Shown here: positions 1-8,972 of the stretch, one piece after another | Numbering within the stretch: position 1 is the first letter of the stretch | How the letters are laid out: the number at the start of each line of letters is the position of its first letter | Assembly (NCBI RefSeq): GCF_040545875.1 | Contig: NZ_JBEPMR010000003.1 | DNA from: Faecalicatena_A orotica | Lineage (GTDB): Bacteria > Bacillota > Clostridia > Lachnospirales > Lachnospiraceae | DNA length: 64,000 nucleotides | Strand: one strand, 5' to 3' | Made by a program: the position numbers and the translations under genes | Notes under the pieces: model-generated | Seen by the model: the letters and a program-made list of their open reading frames with translations, nothing else | Told to the model about the DNA's origin: nothing | The model's database searches: none

Positions 1-1349
1 GTCTTCACAACATTATATGTCAGCTCGAATATCCACTGTTCCAGTTCTTCTTTTCCGTAGCGTTTCAGCAGATGGAGAATCAGATCCTTTACACTGGCAC
101 CCCAGATTCGTTTTGATTCAAATTCTATACATTCCTGCTCATAAAATAATGCGACTCCCTCACCCTTGATTACGGTATCCGGTCTGTTTCCAAAATCCAG
201 AAAAACGTGAATATGATTCGATACAAGGAAATCAAATATCACATCTATCTGATTATAATTATAGTGTCCTGTTGTCTTTCCGTCTGTAATCATCAGTTTT
301 TTCGAAAAGACATTCCATAGCCTTATGTGGGAAAATCCCAGCCCGTTTACTAATTCCAATGTCTGGAACTGGATATTCACCTCGGATAATCGGAAGACGG
401 AACCGATATTTATTGTTTTGTTCCAGTTTTTCTTATAGGGAACACTCTCACTAACACGGATTTCTTCACATACCCTTTTTGCCGCATCCTTTCCCGACGC
501 CTGAGTCTCCTTCAGAATTTTATCCTGCAGCCTTCTCACCGATTCCTCTTTTAACACTTCTTCCTCGCGCAACTGTTTCCTGTAATCGGTCGGGGATACC
601 TGATATTTCTCACGGAACGCCTTATTTAACGCCGGTGCCCCTGAAAAGCCGCAGTCTACAGCGATCCGTGTCACATTTTCGTCTGTATACCTTAATTTTG
701 ACACGACATGTTTAAGGCGGACTTCTGTAACATATTCCGCGAAATAGACCCCCGTCTGCTTATGGAAGATGCGGGATAACGTCGACGTAGATACAAACAA
801 TTCCTCTGCTACTTTCGCAAGACTTATATGTACACTGTAATTCTGATTCACGAATTGAATGATCTTCTGAAGTTTGTAATCCACAGAATTTTCATTGTCA
901 GCAAGACTCCTGCTGGCAGTCCAGAAGTTCTCGACCAGAATATCCAGTATCTGATATACCATACTGCTCTCATAACTTGTTGTCTTATGTGACTGTATTG
1001 TCCGCTGGTAAATCAGATTCTTCAGCGCATTCCTCAATTCATTGTAAGACCTTCTTGTATCGACGGCACTATTGCAGAAAAAGCGGCCTTTCAGGTCCCC
1101 CATTACCCCCAGCAGCATCTGATTCTCATAACACACTTCGCAGATGATCGCACGTCTGGCAGACAGTCTGCATTTTGCAGTGCCACATTGGACAAGGATC
1201 ACGTCTTCCTTTTCTAAGAGATACTTCGTTTCGTCAATCTCCACACAAAGTTCCCCGTCAATAACATAAAACAGCCTTGCATCGTACTGAAACTGAAATT
1301 CTTCCTCTATATGCTCGAAAATGCTGATTTGAAAACCTCTTTCGTTCAA
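1..1349 (-). CDS. AraC-family transcriptional regulator fused to a GH39-like domain (3' end off window)
   Basis: The frame is open from a TTG at 1349 (GAGGG about 8 bases upstream) to the left edge, so the C-terminus is missing. The protein opens with a cupin-like sensing domain (ARLFYVIDGELCVEI, roughly residues 20-35). It is followed at about residues 190-290 by two AraC helix-turn-helix motifs (LAKVAEELFVSTSTLSRIF; VTRIAVDCGFSGAPALNKAF). After a linker comes a stretch typical of the GH39-like TIM barrel found in clostridial AraC-GH39 fusions (GLGFSHIRLWNVFS, IHVFLDFGNRP). Such proteins usually control a nearby glycan locus, and the barrel is thought to sense rather than cleave sugar. The target is not visible, because the downstream neighbour on the same strand lies outside the window. 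Confidence 0.85.
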   Translation of the reverse strand, partial: MNERGFQISIFEHIEEEFQFQYDARLFYVIDGELCVEIDETKYLLEKEDVILVQCGTAKCRLSARRAIICEVCYENQMLLGVMGDLKGRFFCNSAVDTRRSYNELRNALKNLIYQRTIQSHKTTSYESSMVYQILDILVENFWTASRSLADNENSVDYKLQKIIQFVNQNYSVHISLAKVAEELFVSTSTLSRIFHKQTGVYFAEYVTEVRLKHVVSKLRYTDENVTRIAVDCGFSGAPALNKAFREKYQVSPTDYRKQLREEEVLKEESVRRLQDKILKETQASGKDAAKRVCEEIRVSESVPYKKNWNKTINIGSVFRLSEVNIQFQTLELVNGLGFSHIRLWNVFSKKLMITDGKTTGHYNYNQIDVIFDFLVSNHIHVFLDFGNRPDTVIKGEGVALFYEQECIEFESKRIWGASVKDLILHLLKRYGKEELEQWIFELTYNVVK

Positions 1350-1458
1350 TGTATTAATCCCTCATCATGTCTTTCACTTGATGATTGTATCATAACATTT
1401 TTAGCTCTGGTCTTTCAAGTATATCAAAATATGTTCTGTTTATATGAAGAAGGGGGAT

Positions 1459-1522
1459 ACTGTACACTACAGCCTATCACTGCACTGATAGGCTGAGAGT
1501 AATAACGTAAAGCAACTGTACA
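1459..1522. repeat. Short hairpin repeat flanked by an 8-bp direct repeat
   Basis: A perfect hairpin (10-bp arms CAGCCTATCA / TGATAGGCTG, 6-base loop) lies inside a 48-bp segment. That segment is bracketed by identical copies of ACTGTACA at 1459-1466 and 1515-1522. The same hairpin, preceded in the same relative orientation by TTTACGTTA, recurs at 63793-63840. There is no T-run, so it is a poor intrinsic terminator for metI, although it lies just downstream of that operon. It is probably a dispersed mobile hairpin module. Confidence 0.55.
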
Positions 1523-1540
1523 AATGATATACAAAATTGG

Positions 1541-2224
1541 TTATTTTTTACTGTTTTTCATCTTCCTGTAGACATAATCTCCTGCACCTTGAATTACCTC
1601 GACAAAAATCACCAGAATAAAGGCTATCACATACATCACTTCATAATTAAAGCTCTGGTAACCATATGTAATTGCCGTAGCTCCGATACCGCCCGCTCCC
1701 ATAGTTCCTGCCATTGCGGTAGACCCAAGAATGGCAACAGTCGCAACGATAATTCCTGAAACAATTGCCGGCGCGGCTTCTGAAAGAATGACACCACATA
1801 CAAGCCGGATATCTGAAATACCAAAAGATTTCATTGCCTCGATTAATGACGGGTCGACTTCCTGCATAGCACTTTCGATTAACCTTGCTATAAAGGCAGT
1901 GGCCGATATCGTCAGAGGTACAATGGCCGCCTTTACACCTATGGACGTACCCATAATGCTTTTTGTAAATGGGAGGAAGAATACCATTAAAATAACAAAG
2001 GGGAAGGACCTTATTACATTTACAAGAAATGCAGTGATCTTATAGATAATCCGATTAGGATGCATTCCATTTTTATTCGTCACTACCAGTATAATTGCTA
2101 CAAGCGCCCCTAATACTGTCCCTAAAATGGTCGTTATAATCACCATTTGAAATGTTGCCTCAAATGCCGGAAACATAATCATCTTCCAAAAATTTTCTGC
2201 GTTTTCTCCAAATAAAGTTGACAT
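1541..2224 (-). CDS. metI: Methionine-type ABC transporter permease MetI
   Basis: A 227-residue integral membrane permease with five or so hydrophobic segments. The MetI-type EAA loop is visible around residues 130-150 (EAMKSFGISDIRLVCGVILSEA), where the cytoplasmic ATPase docks. Its length matches the family. The start at 2224 follows GGGAGG and lies one base after the metN stop, so the two are translationally coupled. It is the last gene of the cobalamin-riboswitch operon. Family members import D/L-methionine and related compounds. In this setting the substrate could instead be the methyl donor or the product of the corrinoid pathway upstream. Confidence 0.9.
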   Translation of the reverse strand: MSTLFGENAENFWKMIMFPAFEATFQMVIITTILGTVLGALVAIILVVTNKNGMHPNRIIYKITAFLVNVIRSFPFVILMVFFLPFTKSIMGTSIGVKAAIVPLTISATAFIARLIESAMQEVDPSLIEAMKSFGISDIRLVCGVILSEAAPAIVSGIIVATVAILGSTAMAGTMGAGGIGATAITYGYQSFNYEVMYVIAFILVIFVEVIQGAGDYVYRKMKNSKK

Positions 2225-2225
2225 G

Positions 2226-3197
2226 CTACGACCTCCCGCTTAATTCATGCCAGACTGCATGTTCATGATTAAGGAATTTTCTTACGTCAGGGGCATCTTC
2301 ATTTTTTATATTTATGATAAAGTCTCCCAGATTTTCCCCTCTGTAACTTTCCATTTTCCCGCCGCATACCGTGTATTCAACCTGCAGTTCTTTTGCAATA
2401 CGGCTTAATATCTTTCCTGAGTCATCATTTTTTCTCAGCATTATCTGGATATTAACACCCTCGGGAAGACTTGTAATTTCCTCATTTCCAAGAAATCTTC
2501 TGAATGCCTCAGGCTGCTTTAAAAACAATTCCTGAACATCTCCCGACTCAACTATTTTCCCGTTTTCCAGTAAGGAAACCTTCTGGCATACACTGCGGAC
2601 TACCTCCATCTGGTGCGTCACCATAATTATCGTGATTCCCAGCTTTTCATTAATATCTTTCAGTAAATCTAGAATCGATTTTGTTGTAACCGGATCCAGT
2701 GCAGATGTCGCCTCATCGCTTAATAAAATTTCCGGGTTCATAGACAGGGCTCTTGCTATTGCCGCCCTTTGCTTCTGCCCTCCGGACAAGGTGTCAGGTT
2801 TTTGTTCAAGTTTATCTGTAATACCTACAATCCCAGCCAGTTCTTTTACTCTTTTTTCTATATCATCTTTGCCGTATTTCCAGCATTTCATTGGGTAAGC
2901 AATATTTTCATATACCGTTTTTCTGCTAAGCATTGGGAAGTCCTGAAATATCATGCCTATATTTTTGCGGTATAATCTCAGCTCTTTTTTATTTAAGCCT
3001 TTAATCTCTATTCCATTCACAAGGAGCTTTCCTGCAGAATAGGTTTCCAGTCCATTGATACATCTAAGAAGAGTTGACTTTCCTGCACCGCTTTTACCTA
3101 CGAGGCCATAGATTTCATGATCCATGATATTTAAACTGATATTCTTCAAGACTTCAAGCTCACCAAATGTTTTCTGTAAGTTAGTTATTTCTATCAT
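2226..3197 (-). CDS. metN: Methionine-type ABC transporter ATPase MetN with NIL sensor domain
   Basis: A 323-residue ABC ATPase: Walker A GKSGAGKST at residues 34-42, signature LSGGQKQR near 137-144 and Walker B with SDEATSALDP near 160-169. A C-terminal NIL/ACT-like domain (about 250-323) in characterised MetN proteins binds methionine and inhibits transport. Retention of the NIL domain argues for a methionine-like ligand. It lies between the binding protein (23-bp gap) and MetI (1-bp gap) in the same operon. Confidence 0.92.
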   Translation of the reverse strand: MIEITNLQKTFGELEVLKNISLNIMDHEIYGLVGKSGAGKSTLLRCINGLETYSAGKLLVNGIEIKGLNKKELRLYRKNIGMIFQDFPMLSRKTVYENIAYPMKCWKYGKDDIEKRVKELAGIVGITDKLEQKPDTLSGGQKQRAAIARALSMNPEILLSDEATSALDPVTTKSILDLLKDINEKLGITIIMVTHQMEVVRSVCQKVSLLENGKIVESGDVQELFLKQPEAFRRFLGNEEITSLPEGVNIQIMLRKNDDSGKILSRIAKELQVEYTVCGGKMESYRGENLGDFIINIKNEDAPDVRKFLNHEHAVWHELSGRS

Positions 3198-3220
3198 ATT
3201 TCGGATTCTCTCTGCATCGT

Positions 3221-4039
3221 TTATTCTACAGGCTCAAATCCTGACGAAGCAGGTACATTTGCCTTTGCTTCAGCGGAAGTATATGCCTTCATAATATCTT
3301 TTACCCAGTCTGCATTTTCATTTTCCTTCATCACACAGATTCCCTCTGCCAGACTATTATCTACAAATTTTTGAATCAGATTCTCAGTCGGATCCACCCC
3401 TGCTTCGGCCATTGTGTTAGAAGTCCCCATCAGACAGGCATATTCATCCATGTTCTTATATTTCACGTGATCCCCCTGGATAAACTCATAATTGTGTGGG
3501 TTTTCTGCAATATCGGCAATTGTAAAAAATTCTCCGGAGGATGGCTCTTCTCTTAATTTAATTACCCCTGCTGCCTGAAGCTGCTTAAGCTGTTCACTTA
3601 TGTTAGAAGCATCTTCAGCAATTCCCACTTTCCCGCCATCTGGAAGCTCTTCCGGTGAGTCTGCTTTTACTGAATACAGACCCGAATAATAGTTATAAAG
3701 CTTTGGTGAAAGCATTACGATATCTGTGCCATTAGAATCATTATAATTCTCCATATATGGTTCATGCTGATATAAATTGGCATCAACACTTCCATCTGCC
3801 AATGCACTGTTCGGCAGCACGTAATCGTTAAATACTTTGATTTCTACTTCATAACCTAATCCTTCAAGTTCTTCCTTCCCTGACTCTGCCAGATCTTTTG
3901 ATACAGAGCTTGTACCTATAATAATCTTTTCCTTTTTCCCCGGAGAATTTTCAGAATCCTCTTTTTTATTACCACATCCAAATAACATGAATACCGCCAG
4001 CACGGCACATAAAATAACAGCTACATTTTTATGTTTCAT
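3221..4039 (-). CDS. metQ: MetQ/NlpA-family substrate-binding lipoprotein
   Basis: A 272-residue lipoprotein with a signal peptide and lipobox LFGC (Cys22), so it is anchored outside the membrane. The body matches the NlpA/MetQ family (IIIGTSSVSKDLAESGKEELEGLGYEVEIKVFNDYVLPNSALADGSVDANLYQHEPYM is recognisable in pieces). It captures methionine or a related amino acid and hands it to MetNI. It begins only 27 bp after the preceding methyltransferase gene and has no promoter of its own that I can see, which ties the importer to the corrinoid operon. Confidence 0.9.
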   Translation of the reverse strand: MKHKNVAVILCAVLAVFMLFGCGNKKEDSENSPGKKEKIIIGTSSVSKDLAESGKEELEGLGYEVEIKVFNDYVLPNSALADGSVDANLYQHEPYMENYNDSNGTDIVMLSPKLYNYYSGLYSVKADSPEELPDGGKVGIAEDASNISEQLKQLQAAGVIKLREEPSSGEFFTIADIAENPHNYEFIQGDHVKYKNMDEYACLMGTSNTMAEAGVDPTENLIQKFVDNSLAEGICVMKENENADWVKDIMKAYTSAEAKANVPASSGFEPVE

Positions 4040-4066
4040 TTCTCCACCCTTTTTCTTTCGTCTTTT

Positions 4067-5179
4067 TTATTCTATTCCTTTTGGCATTCTCCCTATTTTT
4101 GCCCCTCTCCCATATTTCCGGGCAGCATAAATGAATGCATCGACATTTTCTCTTGGAGTCCCAATCGGAACCTGACATCCTGTTCCCAGTTGATACCCCT
4201 TTGGACTGTCCGCACATTTTTTAATACATTCTTTACAGGCAGCAACTACTTCGTCAATTGTGCCCTCCTTCATAACATCGACCGGCGGGACATTTCCAAT
4301 CAACATTACTTTATTCCCGAGTACCTCTCTTGTTTCCTTAATATCTTCACAGTTGTCTACGCTGAAAGCGGCAATATCCATGTCTCCCAGATTTCCCCAT
4401 ATTGGTTTTGTCTTACCACAGATATGAATTGACGGTTTCATCCCTGTAATTTTTTCCATTCCTTCGACCAGCCGGTTTAGATATGGGATGGAAAACTCAT
4501 CAAACTGTTTCTTGCTCAGAATATCCATGCAGGTTACCGGGTCTGAAATCATAGCCGGAGATGGTCCAAATTCATTGCAGAATACCTCCAGCCATTTAAG
4601 CGAACAGTCTACCGTAAAGTCTAAAAGTCTTTTCAGAAGTTCAGGATTTTTCCTTGTGTCCCTTAGCAGGCCTTCCACCGGTCGGATTGCCGCTGCCGTA
4701 GATACCGGACCTGCTACACTTGTACCGATTGAGGTATCCGGGAAAATTTCTTTCAGCCTCCTGCCCCTCTCTATCAAAGGCGTCAGAACCGGATTATGAT
4801 ATGGATCCGGAATCTCCATTTTTTCAAGCTTTCCATAGTCTGTAAGCACATGGCTGGCAATATGGTCAATTCCATGCTCCGGAATTGAAAGTTCAGACCC
4901 GAGTGCGGCACCGATTGTCCTTAAACCCAGTCCTACCCCGATCCCTTCCATACCAAATTCCGCTTTTTTCCTGCGTATAATCTCTGCTGCAATCTCTGGG
5001 TCGTTATCCAACTGACTTGTCGTAAATCCAAATATATCAGCCATTGCAGGCTCATCACCCAGAAGTCCATAAGGGAGGACATCCACTTCTTCTCCTGCCA
5101 TATATGCCTTCATTCGTTCTGACGGCGTCATTTCTTCCTTTTGCTCTTCCATCAAATGACGCAGTTCTATATAATCCAT
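4067..5179 (-). CDS. URO-D family (MtaA/CmuA-like) corrinoid methyltransferase, paralog A
   Basis: A 370-residue URO-D-fold protein of the MtaA/MtbA/CmuA type, which moves methyl groups between a corrinoid protein and a thiol or other acceptor. The zinc-thiolate signature HxC...C is present: His252-x-Cys254 (HICGK) and Cys335 (GTGCQ). The start at 5179 is preferred over 5194 because GGAGGTGG sits directly before it. It is colinear with and strongly similar to the next gene upstream, including identical spacing of the zinc ligands, so the two are tandem paralogs. True uroporphyrinogen decarboxylase is unlikely because that enzyme lacks the HxC...C motif. The substrate is unknown. Confidence 0.85.
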   Translation of the reverse strand: MDYIELRHLMEEQKEEMTPSERMKAYMAGEEVDVLPYGLLGDEPAMADIFGFTTSQLDNDPEIAAEIIRRKKAEFGMEGIGVGLGLRTIGAALGSELSIPEHGIDHIASHVLTDYGKLEKMEIPDPYHNPVLTPLIERGRRLKEIFPDTSIGTSVAGPVSTAAAIRPVEGLLRDTRKNPELLKRLLDFTVDCSLKWLEVFCNEFGPSPAMISDPVTCMDILSKKQFDEFSIPYLNRLVEGMEKITGMKPSIHICGKTKPIWGNLGDMDIAAFSVDNCEDIKETREVLGNKVMLIGNVPPVDVMKEGTIDEVVAACKECIKKCADSPKGYQLGTGCQVPIGTPRENVDAFIYAARKYGRGAKIGRMPKGIE

Positions 5180-5211
5180 TTTCCACCTCCGCATTAGCCT
5201 GTACTGAACAA

Positions 5212-6333
5212 TTACCTATATTCCACTATCCCCCTTGGCATCTTCCCGATCCGCGCCCCTTTCCCATACTTTCTGGCTGCATAGATAAACGCCTCTACAT
5301 TCGCCTTCGGGGTCCCGATGGGCAGCTGGCACCCAGTATTCAGTATGAAACCTGCCGGGCTGTCTGCACATTTTTCCAGACACTCTCTGCAGGATGCTAT
5401 GACTTCATCAATCGTCCCTTCTTTCATAACATCCACCGGGGGCACATTTCCCGCGATCCGCATTCTGTCTCCCACAGCCTCTTTTGCCTCGGAAAGGTCT
5501 TCACAGTTATCGATGCTGAAAGAAAAGAGGCCTGCATCTGCCAGATCCTTCCAAATAGGACTTGTCTTTCCACAGATATGTGCCCCGGGCCTTGAACCCA
5601 TAATGCTTTCGGTCCCATCGATTAATTTCTTTATGTAAGGCAGGGAATATTCATCAAACTGCTTTTTACTGATGACATCCATGCAGGTCACAGGATCCGA
5701 AAAATTAGTCCCAACCGGACCGAACTCATGATAAAATGCCTCGAACCATTTCAGGGAACACTCCACCGTGAGATTTAGTAATTTGTGAAGCATCTCCGGG
5801 TTCTTCCTTGTATCTTTTAGTACCATTTCCACAGGCCGGACGGCAATTGCAGTAGACATTGGCCCTGCTACACTTGTTGTCATACTAATATCCGGGAAAC
5901 GGTCTTTCAGGCGTTTGGCGCTTTCGAGAATGGGTGCCAGCACGGGATTCTTATATGGGTCTGTCACCTCTAATTTATCAAAATCTGCATAATCTTTTAG
6001 CACATGCTCTTCTACATAATCAATGCCGTGTTCCGGTGCGCAGAGCTTTGACCCTAGCGCCCCGCCGATGGTTTTAAGTCCAAGACCGACATTAAAACTG
6101 TCCAGCCCGAATTCCTTCTTCCTTCTTAAGATGACCTCACTTTTTACTTCGAAGTCTTTCGCAAACTGTGTTGTAGTAAACCCGAATATGTCTGCCATCG
6201 CAGGATCTGGTGCCTGGAGAGTATATGGAATATAATCCACCTCTTCCCCCGCATTATAGGCTTTCATTCTTTCCGCTGCAGTCATTTCATCCTTCTGGTC
6301 TTTCATCAACCTTCTCAGTTCTTCATAATCCAT
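5212..6333 (-). CDS. URO-D family (MtaA/CmuA-like) corrinoid methyltransferase, paralog B
   Basis: A 373-residue URO-D-fold methyltransferase with zinc ligands His252-x-Cys254 (HICGK) and Cys335 (NTGCQ), at the same positions as its downstream paralog. Blocks such as KAY.AGEEVD, ADIFGFTT, SVAGP.STA, KKQFDE and NVPPVDVMKEGTIDEV are shared. Divergence concentrates in the segments between them, which fits specialisation of two enzymes for different substrates or for the two half-reactions. It starts 12 bp after the activase gene, with GAGAGG upstream, and sits 32 bp before paralog A. Confidence 0.85.
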   Translation of the reverse strand: MDYEELRRLMKDQKDEMTAAERMKAYNAGEEVDYIPYTLQAPDPAMADIFGFTTTQFAKDFEVKSEVILRRKKEFGLDSFNVGLGLKTIGGALGSKLCAPEHGIDYVEEHVLKDYADFDKLEVTDPYKNPVLAPILESAKRLKDRFPDISMTTSVAGPMSTAIAVRPVEMVLKDTRKNPEMLHKLLNLTVECSLKWFEAFYHEFGPVGTNFSDPVTCMDVISKKQFDEYSLPYIKKLIDGTESIMGSRPGAHICGKTSPIWKDLADAGLFSFSIDNCEDLSEAKEAVGDRMRIAGNVPPVDVMKEGTIDEVIASCRECLEKCADSPAGFILNTGCQLPIGTPKANVEAFIYAARKYGKGARIGKMPRGIVEYR

Positions 6334-6345
6334 ATCTGTTTCCTC

Positions 6346-7944
6346 TCAAATCACCGGAAAAATCATACTTTCCGCGAATATTCTTTCATAGTTATCTGTT
6401 TCTGCCAGTTCCATATATTCCATCCGCTCTGCCAGTTCTTCCATCTCATGTTTCACTTGTTCCGATAAAAGAGTCATACAGGCACCCGTTTTCGAAGAAT
6501 TGCCGACATACACAAGCCGGTCCCTGACAGCCTCCGGCAGGATTCCTGCCCCTGTTAAAGAATCTGCCGGAAGATGTGCGCCAAACTGTCCTGCAATCAT
6601 CACTTTGTCCAAATCTTCCATATTGATCCGGGCTTTTGCAAGAAGCGCTTTGAATCCTGAGAGGATCGCCCCTTTTGCCAGCTGTACCTGTCTGACATCC
6701 CCCTGGGTGACAAGGAGTTCCGGTTGTTTTTGAAGTACAAACTCCCGCTTTGTCCCGTCCATGCGTATCATTTCAGAGCGGTAATCATCTTCGTCCAGTT
6801 TTTCCTTTTTTATAAAGACGCCTGTCTTTTTGACAATTCCGGTCTTCAGAAGTTCTTTCACCACCGACAGGATTCCACTTCCGCACAGGCCTGCCGCTTC
6901 CTGACCGCCAATCGTCTTCAGCAGGATTCCCTCTTCTGTGATCCTTACCTCTTCCACAGCTCCTTCCGCGGCCCTCATCCCAGAGCTGATATTCATCCCC
7001 TCCAGCGCCGGACCCGCAGCACAAGAACAGCACAGGAGCCTTCCATTACCTGCAAGCACAATTTCCCCATTGGTCCCGATATCAATAAACAGGACATTTC
7101 CTTTTTCTTTCTGAAGCTGGCAGACATAGGTTCCTGCCACAATGTCTGCCCCTATATAAGCAGAGACTTGAGGCAGACAGTACAGTGTGGCATCCTCCGG
7201 CAATTCTAGTCCGATTTCCCGTGCCATCAGTCTTCTGGCGTTCACAAATTCCGGCTTATATGGAGCCCTTCCGATGGACCTTGCATCCACTCCCAGAAGC
7301 ATATGCATCATCGTACAGTTGGCAGCTACATCAATCTCTTTTATCTTCTCTTTCTCAACAGCCGCTTTCTGACAGACTTCATCAATCATAGCATTCAGGG
7401 AATCGACAATTGCCTTCTGCAGTTCCCCGATTCCGCTGTCAGGGTGGTTATATTCATAAGTAATTCTTGTCAGGACATCCAGTCCAAAATGCTTCTGTGC
7501 ATTAATCATGGAAGCGTTGGCAACCTCTTCTCCTGCCGCAAGGTCTACCAGTGCCGTCACTACTGTTGTGGTTCCTATGTCAACTGCAAGCCCATATCCG
7601 GATGCAAATGTATCTCTCTGGAAATCCGGCATAAAACCGTGTGTCAGAACCTTATGGCTGCGTTCTTTTTGAAGAAGTTCCGCCTCTGCTTCCCCATGTA
7701 CCTCTGTCATGCAGGACAGGCGGATTCCTGTCTGAACCTCTTCCGGCTTCAACAGCTTCTTTTCCGTCTCTGACATCGGGGAGAAGCTGCCGCCAAGTAT
7801 CCTGACCCTGCATTTCCCGCAGATTCCTGTCCCGTTACACGGGTTATCTACAAAGACACCCGCATCCAGAAGAACTTTGAGAAGGTTTGCCCCCTCGGCA
7901 CAGCAGATTCTCCTTCCGGTCTGTTTGATGGTGACTGACGCCAT
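6346..7944 (-). CDS. RamA-like reductive activator of corrinoid protein (2Fe-2S/ASKHA, DUF4445)
   Basis: A 532-residue two-domain protein. The N-terminal ferredoxin-like domain has Cys36, Cys42, Cys45 and Cys78, spaced for a 2Fe-2S cluster (NPCNGTGICGKC, RLSC). The remainder is an ASKHA-type ATPase (YGLAVDIGTTTVVTALVDL; LFIDIGTNGEIVL; AGLCGSGIL; IAGQFGAHL). Such enzymes spend ATP to reduce accidentally oxidised Co(II) corrinoid back to the methyl-accepting Co(I) state. The start at 7944 (GGAGG nine bases upstream) is preferred to an ATG at 7953 that overlaps the Shine-Dalgarno. The upstream methyltransferase stop lies one base before it, giving tight coupling. Confidence 0.9.
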   Translation of the reverse strand: MASVTIKQTGRRICCAEGANLLKVLLDAGVFVDNPCNGTGICGKCRVRILGGSFSPMSETEKKLLKPEEVQTGIRLSCMTEVHGEAEAELLQKERSHKVLTHGFMPDFQRDTFASGYGLAVDIGTTTVVTALVDLAAGEEVANASMINAQKHFGLDVLTRITYEYNHPDSGIGELQKAIVDSLNAMIDEVCQKAAVEKEKIKEIDVAANCTMMHMLLGVDARSIGRAPYKPEFVNARRLMAREIGLELPEDATLYCLPQVSAYIGADIVAGTYVCQLQKEKGNVLFIDIGTNGEIVLAGNGRLLCCSCAAGPALEGMNISSGMRAAEGAVEEVRITEEGILLKTIGGQEAAGLCGSGILSVVKELLKTGIVKKTGVFIKKEKLDEDDYRSEMIRMDGTKREFVLQKQPELLVTQGDVRQVQLAKGAILSGFKALLAKARINMEDLDKVMIAGQFGAHLPADSLTGAGILPEAVRDRLVYVGNSSKTGACMTLLSEQVKHEMEELAERMEYMELAETDNYERIFAESMIFPVI

Positions 7945-7945
7945 A

Positions 7946-8962
7946 TTATGCATCCTCCTTCAGACATTCAAGAATTGCCTGTACATTTGCAAGCGGGGAT
8001 TTCATTCCCAGCCCACAGGCCGGTGAGATAATGTCAGACCCGCTGTTAACGCATCCTCTGGTCAGCATCTTTACACGGTCCGGATCACCGAATTCCAGAG
8101 CATAAGTGCTTACATTCCCCATCAGGACCCGTTCCTTTAAATGCTCTTTCGCCTCTTTCATAGATACGACCGAGTCAAAGCTTAATGCGCTGCTTCTGAC
8201 TTCATTAACCTCTTTATAAACAGTGCTCATCTGTCCGCATATATGGACAATAGTCCCCATCTTTTCTTCCTGCAGGGCATCCAGCAGTTTATTAATATAT
8301 GTTACGGCAAATTCCCGAAAATATTTTGGTCCCAGAATCTCTCCGGTTCCGCTTGGGTCAGAAATCGCAATCACATCGGCTCCGGCCTCAATCTGGGCCC
8401 GCCCGAACACAATCAGCTGATCCGTAATAAATTCCATATATTCATGGGCCTCTTTGTTCTTCCTGCGCAACTCTTTATAGAAAACCACCGGTTCCATGAC
8501 CGATCCTGCCGTACTGACTGGTCCCGTCAGATTCCCTACAACAGGGACCTCACCAGTTCCATTTTTTAAGATATGTATTGCGTCCAGAACTACTTTTGCC
8601 CTTCCCCCTTTTAGATTCACCGGTCTCAGCTTTTTCCAGTCGCACACACTTTCAATGGCATATTCTGTGACATGGGGCTCATAGACCTCAGAACCCATAC
8701 TGACCTTTGCCCCCATCTCCTCTGCCTCCACCGTCATACAGAAAGGAACGCCGTAATTCTCAAAACATCCTTTTTCATAAACAGCTCTTGCAAGAGCCGC
8801 CATTTGACCTGCATCGCTATGGGCACGGGGCAGATAGACTGAAATCTCATCCATCAGCTGGGCCGTGACCATATTCATCATGCCGCCCGGGCAGATACAG
8901 GGCGGCCGGTCCGGCTTCCCGCCGCTTAACGCGCATTGTAACCGTTCTTTTGGAGTCAACAT
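7946..8962 (-). CDS. URO-D family corrinoid methyltransferase, class C
   Basis: A 338-residue URO-D-fold protein with the zinc motif His240-x-Cys242 (VHICGQ) and Cys316 (SPACGLG). It is shorter and clearly divergent from the 370-residue pair in the same operon, for example in its N-terminus (PKERLQCALSGGKPDRPPCICPGGMMN). It resembles MtaA/MtbA-type enzymes that methylate a thiol from a methylcorrinoid, or the reverse. It lies directly between the corrinoid protein (10-bp gap) and the activase, so it is the likeliest enzyme to act on this corrinoid protein. The acceptor and donor are unknown. Confidence 0.85.
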   Translation of the reverse strand: MLTPKERLQCALSGGKPDRPPCICPGGMMNMVTAQLMDEISVYLPRAHSDAGQMAALARAVYEKGCFENYGVPFCMTVEAEEMGAKVSMGSEVYEPHVTEYAIESVCDWKKLRPVNLKGGRAKVVLDAIHILKNGTGEVPVVGNLTGPVSTAGSVMEPVVFYKELRRKNKEAHEYMEFITDQLIVFGRAQIEAGADVIAISDPSGTGEILGPKYFREFAVTYINKLLDALQEEKMGTIVHICGQMSTVYKEVNEVRSSALSFDSVVSMKEAKEHLKERVLMGNVSTYALEFGDPDRVKMLTRGCVNSGSDIISPACGLGMKSPLANVQAILECLKEDA

Positions 8963-8972
8963 CTCACGCCCC

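Noticed and set aside
479..715. Plus-strand reading frame opposite the AraC-GH39 gene
   Set aside because: It is antisense to well-conserved AraC coding sequence and lacks a ribosome site; the same reasoning removes many other opposite-strand frames in the window.
4067..6333. Uroporphyrinogen decarboxylase (heme pathway)
   Set aside because: The HxC...C zinc motif, tandem paralogy and corrinoid operon context fit methyltransferases; no other heme genes are nearby.
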